A stretch of DNA of 8,674 nucleotides, taken from an uncultured Oscillospiraceae bacterium (lineage in GTDB: Bacteria; Bacillota; Clostridia; Oscillospirales; Ruminococcaceae). The notes beneath the pieces were generated by a model that did no database searches, had not been told where the DNA came from, and was given only the letters and a program-made list of their open reading frames with translations. The stretch spans positions 1 through 8,674 of the forward strand of contig CATXYA010000043.1 of assembly GCA_958403605.1 (NCBI GenBank), read 5' to 3'. Positions 6,646 to 8,674 of this stretch are shown here, in pieces (position 1 is the stretch's first letter; every line of letters starts with the position of its first letter). The position numbers were made by a program, and so were the translations under genes.

Positions 6646-8447
6646 GTGAAAAACGCGCGTTGCTCAAATCTGTTTTCGGCTACGAGGGTTTTCGCCCCGG
6701 GCAGGAGCAGCTCATCGACGCGCTTTTGCAGGGGCGCGACGCCATGGGCATCATGCCCACGGGCGCGGGCAAATCCATGTGCTACCAGTTGCCCGCGCTG
6801 CTGCTGCCGGGCATCACGCTGGTGGTGTCGCCGCTCATCAGCCTGATGAAGGACCAGGTGAACGCGCTGGTGCAAAGCGGCGTGCGCGCTGCATACCTGA
6901 ACTCTTCCCTGACGGAGGGGCAGACGGCGAAGGCCATAGCCAACGCCATGGAAGGTGTGTATAAAATCATCTACGTCGCGCCCGAGCGGCTGTTCACGCC
7001 GCGCTTTCAGAATTTTGCGCAGGGCATGAACATCAGCATGGTGTGTGTGGACGAGGCCCACTGCGTGTCTCAGTGGGGGCAGGATTTCCGCCCCGGGTAT
7101 CTGGATATCGCCCGCTTTCTGGAAACGCTGCCCCGCCGCCCCGTGGTGGGGGCGTTTACGGCCACGGCCACGGGCGAGGTGCGGGAGGATATCGTGCGCC
7201 TGCTGGGCCTCGCGGACCCTGTAACCGTGGTGACGGGCTTCGACAGGCCGAATTTGTATTTTGGTGTAGAGGAGCCGCGGGACAAATACGCGGCCGTCAC
7301 ACGGTATCTGGCGGCCCACACGGGCGCTTCGGGCATTGTGTACTGCCTGACGCGCAAGACCGTGGAAGAGGTGTGCGAAAAGCTGCGGGCTGACGGTTAC
7401 GCGGCCACGCGTTATCACGCGGGCCTTTCGGCGGACGAGCGCCAGCGCAACCAGGACGCGTTTTTGTATGACGAAGCGCGGGTGATGGTGGCGACGAACG
7501 CTTTCGGCATGGGCATCGACAAATCCAATGTCAGCTTTGTGCTGCATTACAACATGCCAAAAAACATCGAGAGCTATTACCAGGAGGCCGGGCGCGCGGG
7601 CCGCGACGGCCAGCCGGCGGACTGCATTTTGCTGTATGGCGGCAAGGATGTGGTGACGAACCGGTTTTTTATTGAAAAGGACGATGAAAACGACGCGCTG
7701 GACGAGGAAACGCGCCGCCTGGTACGGGAGAAGGACGAGGAACGGCTGCGCCGTATGACATTTTACTGCCATTCCGGCAGCTGCCTGCGGGCGTATCTGC
7801 TGCGCTATTTCGGCGAGAACGCGCCCGAACACTGCGACAACTGCTCGGTGTGCAGCACACAGACGGAAAAGGTGGACGTGAGCGGCGAGGCCCGCATCAT
7901 CTTCCTGTTCCTGAGGGACCTGCGCTACCCGCTGGGCGCGGCCACTGTCATCGACGCACTGCGCGGCAGCGAGAGCGAGCGCGTGCTGCGCCACCGGCTG
8001 GAGCGTGCCGACGGCTATGGCCGCCTGCGCAGTGTTTCCGCCGCGCGGCTGCGCGCGATCTTCAACCACCTTACGGCCGCGGGTTATCTGGAACAGGCAG
8101 CGGGGCAGTATCCCACGCTTTCACTTGGGGCGCCCGCGCTGGAATTTCTGGAATACGGCGGCACCGTCACGCTGCGCGTGGCCAGGGAGGCACCCCGCGC
8201 CCACGAGAGCACGGCGGCATTGCCCGCGGATATGGCGCTGTTCGAGCGCCTGAAGGAACTGCGTTTGAAATTCGCAAAGCGCGCGGGCGTGCCTGCGTTC
8301 GTTATTTTCACCGACGCGACGCTGCGCGCCATGAGCGCCCAAAAGCCGCGCACGATGGCTGAATTTTTGAAGGTGCCGGGCGTGGGCGGCAAAAAGGCCG
8401 ACGCCTACGGCAAAGCGTTTTTGGAACGGATCGGGGAGGAAAGCTGA
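6627..8447 (+). CDS. recQ: ATP-dependent DNA helicase RecQ
   Basis: This is a full-length 606-aa RecQ, a 3'-5' DNA helicase of recombination and replication-fork repair. In order it shows motif 0 (GFRPGQ, 21-26), Walker A PTGAGKS (44-50, Lys49), DEAH (142-145) followed by the aromatic-rich loop SQWGQDFRPG, motif III AFTATAT, motif IV GIVYCLTRK (236-244), motif V ATNAFGMGIDK and motif VI QEAGRAGRDG (319-328). The zinc site is Cys386, Cys403, Cys406, Cys409 with the spacing of E. coli RecQ. A winged-helix RQC region (about 415-515) and a C-terminal HRDC domain (about 533-604, with FLKVPGVGGKKADAYG) complete it. ATG 6627 lies inside the end of the ABC-F gene with GAGGA at 6613-6617 nine bases upstream; GTG 6642 is an alternative start. 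The overlap suggests translational coupling. All catalytic residues are intact. Confidence 0.97.
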
Positions 8448-8448
8448 C

Positions 8449-8674
8449 ATGGAAAGCAGTGCGGCGCTGCCGCACGCAGCCCGGGAACTGCTGCTGAAAG
8501 GCGGCGGCTGTGCCGTGAACTTCGAGTGTGCGCCGGAGCTTTGCGCGCCTTTGCGCGCGGAGCTGGCCCGAAGCGGGCGCAGCGTTGGCTTCGTGCGTGC
8601 GGACGAAGGCTTTTACGACAGAATGGATACGGCCGCTTACCTGCGTCTGTTCGAGCGGATGGCGGGCACACGGG
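8449..8674 (+). CDS. 5' part of a gene, possibly an ABC-ATPase-like/LytTR regulator (cut by window edge)
   Basis: ATG 8449 begins one base after the recQ stop and is served by GGGGAGGA (8433-8440) at 8-nt spacing, so it belongs to the same operon. Seventy-five codons are visible, starting MESSAALPHAARELLLKGGG. The stretch GFYDRMDTAAYLRLFERMAG resembles the part of ABC ATPases just after the Q-loop, where LYERLTVEEYLRFF-type sequence is common. No Walker A lysine motif precedes it. Firmicutes have LytTR-family regulators with such a degenerate ABC-like N-terminus, and this may be one; the defining DNA-binding half would lie beyond the window. The existence of the gene is well supported, its family is a guess. 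Confidence 0.7.
   Translation, partial: MESSAALPHAARELLLKGGGCAVNFECAPELCAPLRAELARSGRSVGFVRADEGFYDRMDTAAYLRLFERMAGTR

Overview
The window looks like chromosomal DNA of a moderately GC-rich Firmicute of class Clostridia (Oscillospiraceae/Ruminococcaceae-like). This rests on strong purine-rich Shine-Dalgarno sites, Gram-positive type lipoprotein signal peptides, a Firmicute YkpA/YbiT-like ABC-F protein beside an HRDC-containing RecQ, and GC-rich third codon positions in most genes. Genus is not resolvable by eye.

Left part (1-2250, plus strand): the last codons of a gene are followed by a pyrimidine tract and a GC hairpin. Then come three small envelope genes: a bitopic or two-segment membrane protein (288-818) and two lipoproteins (954-1460 and 1496-2179). 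None matches a family I can name. The tail and 3' flank of the last lipoprotein gene resemble the tail and 3' flank at the window start, which suggests paralogous genes.

Middle (2250-4640): a block of two roughly 89-90 bp tandem repeats, each able to fold into stacked hairpins, separates the plus-strand genes from two convergent minus-strand genes. These are a 140-aa coiled-coil protein built on seven exact heptads (21-bp DNA repeats) and a 486-aa protein with a C-terminal PD-(D/E)XK nuclease-like domain. The nuclease gene is clearly AT-rich compared with everything around it, has its own good promoter, and is best read as a horizontally acquired, possibly stand-alone defence gene.

Right part (4641-8674, plus strand): a roughly 500-bp intergenic region carries a doubtful small ORF, a promoter and an attenuator-like hairpin. 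A tightly packed operon follows: an ABC-F ATPase (5047-6645), RecQ helicase (6627-8447, overlapping by 19 nt) and the start of a third gene (8449 to the edge), possibly an ABC-ATPase-like protein. The ABC-F protein has one fully canonical ATP site. Its other composite site carries three separate lesions: Walker A Lys to Met, catalytic Glu to Gln, and a degraded signature.

The points most worth a second look are the asymmetric ABC-F ATPase, the AT-rich nuclease island and the hairpin tandem repeat. I found no CRISPR array, rRNA, tRNA or recognisable transposase.
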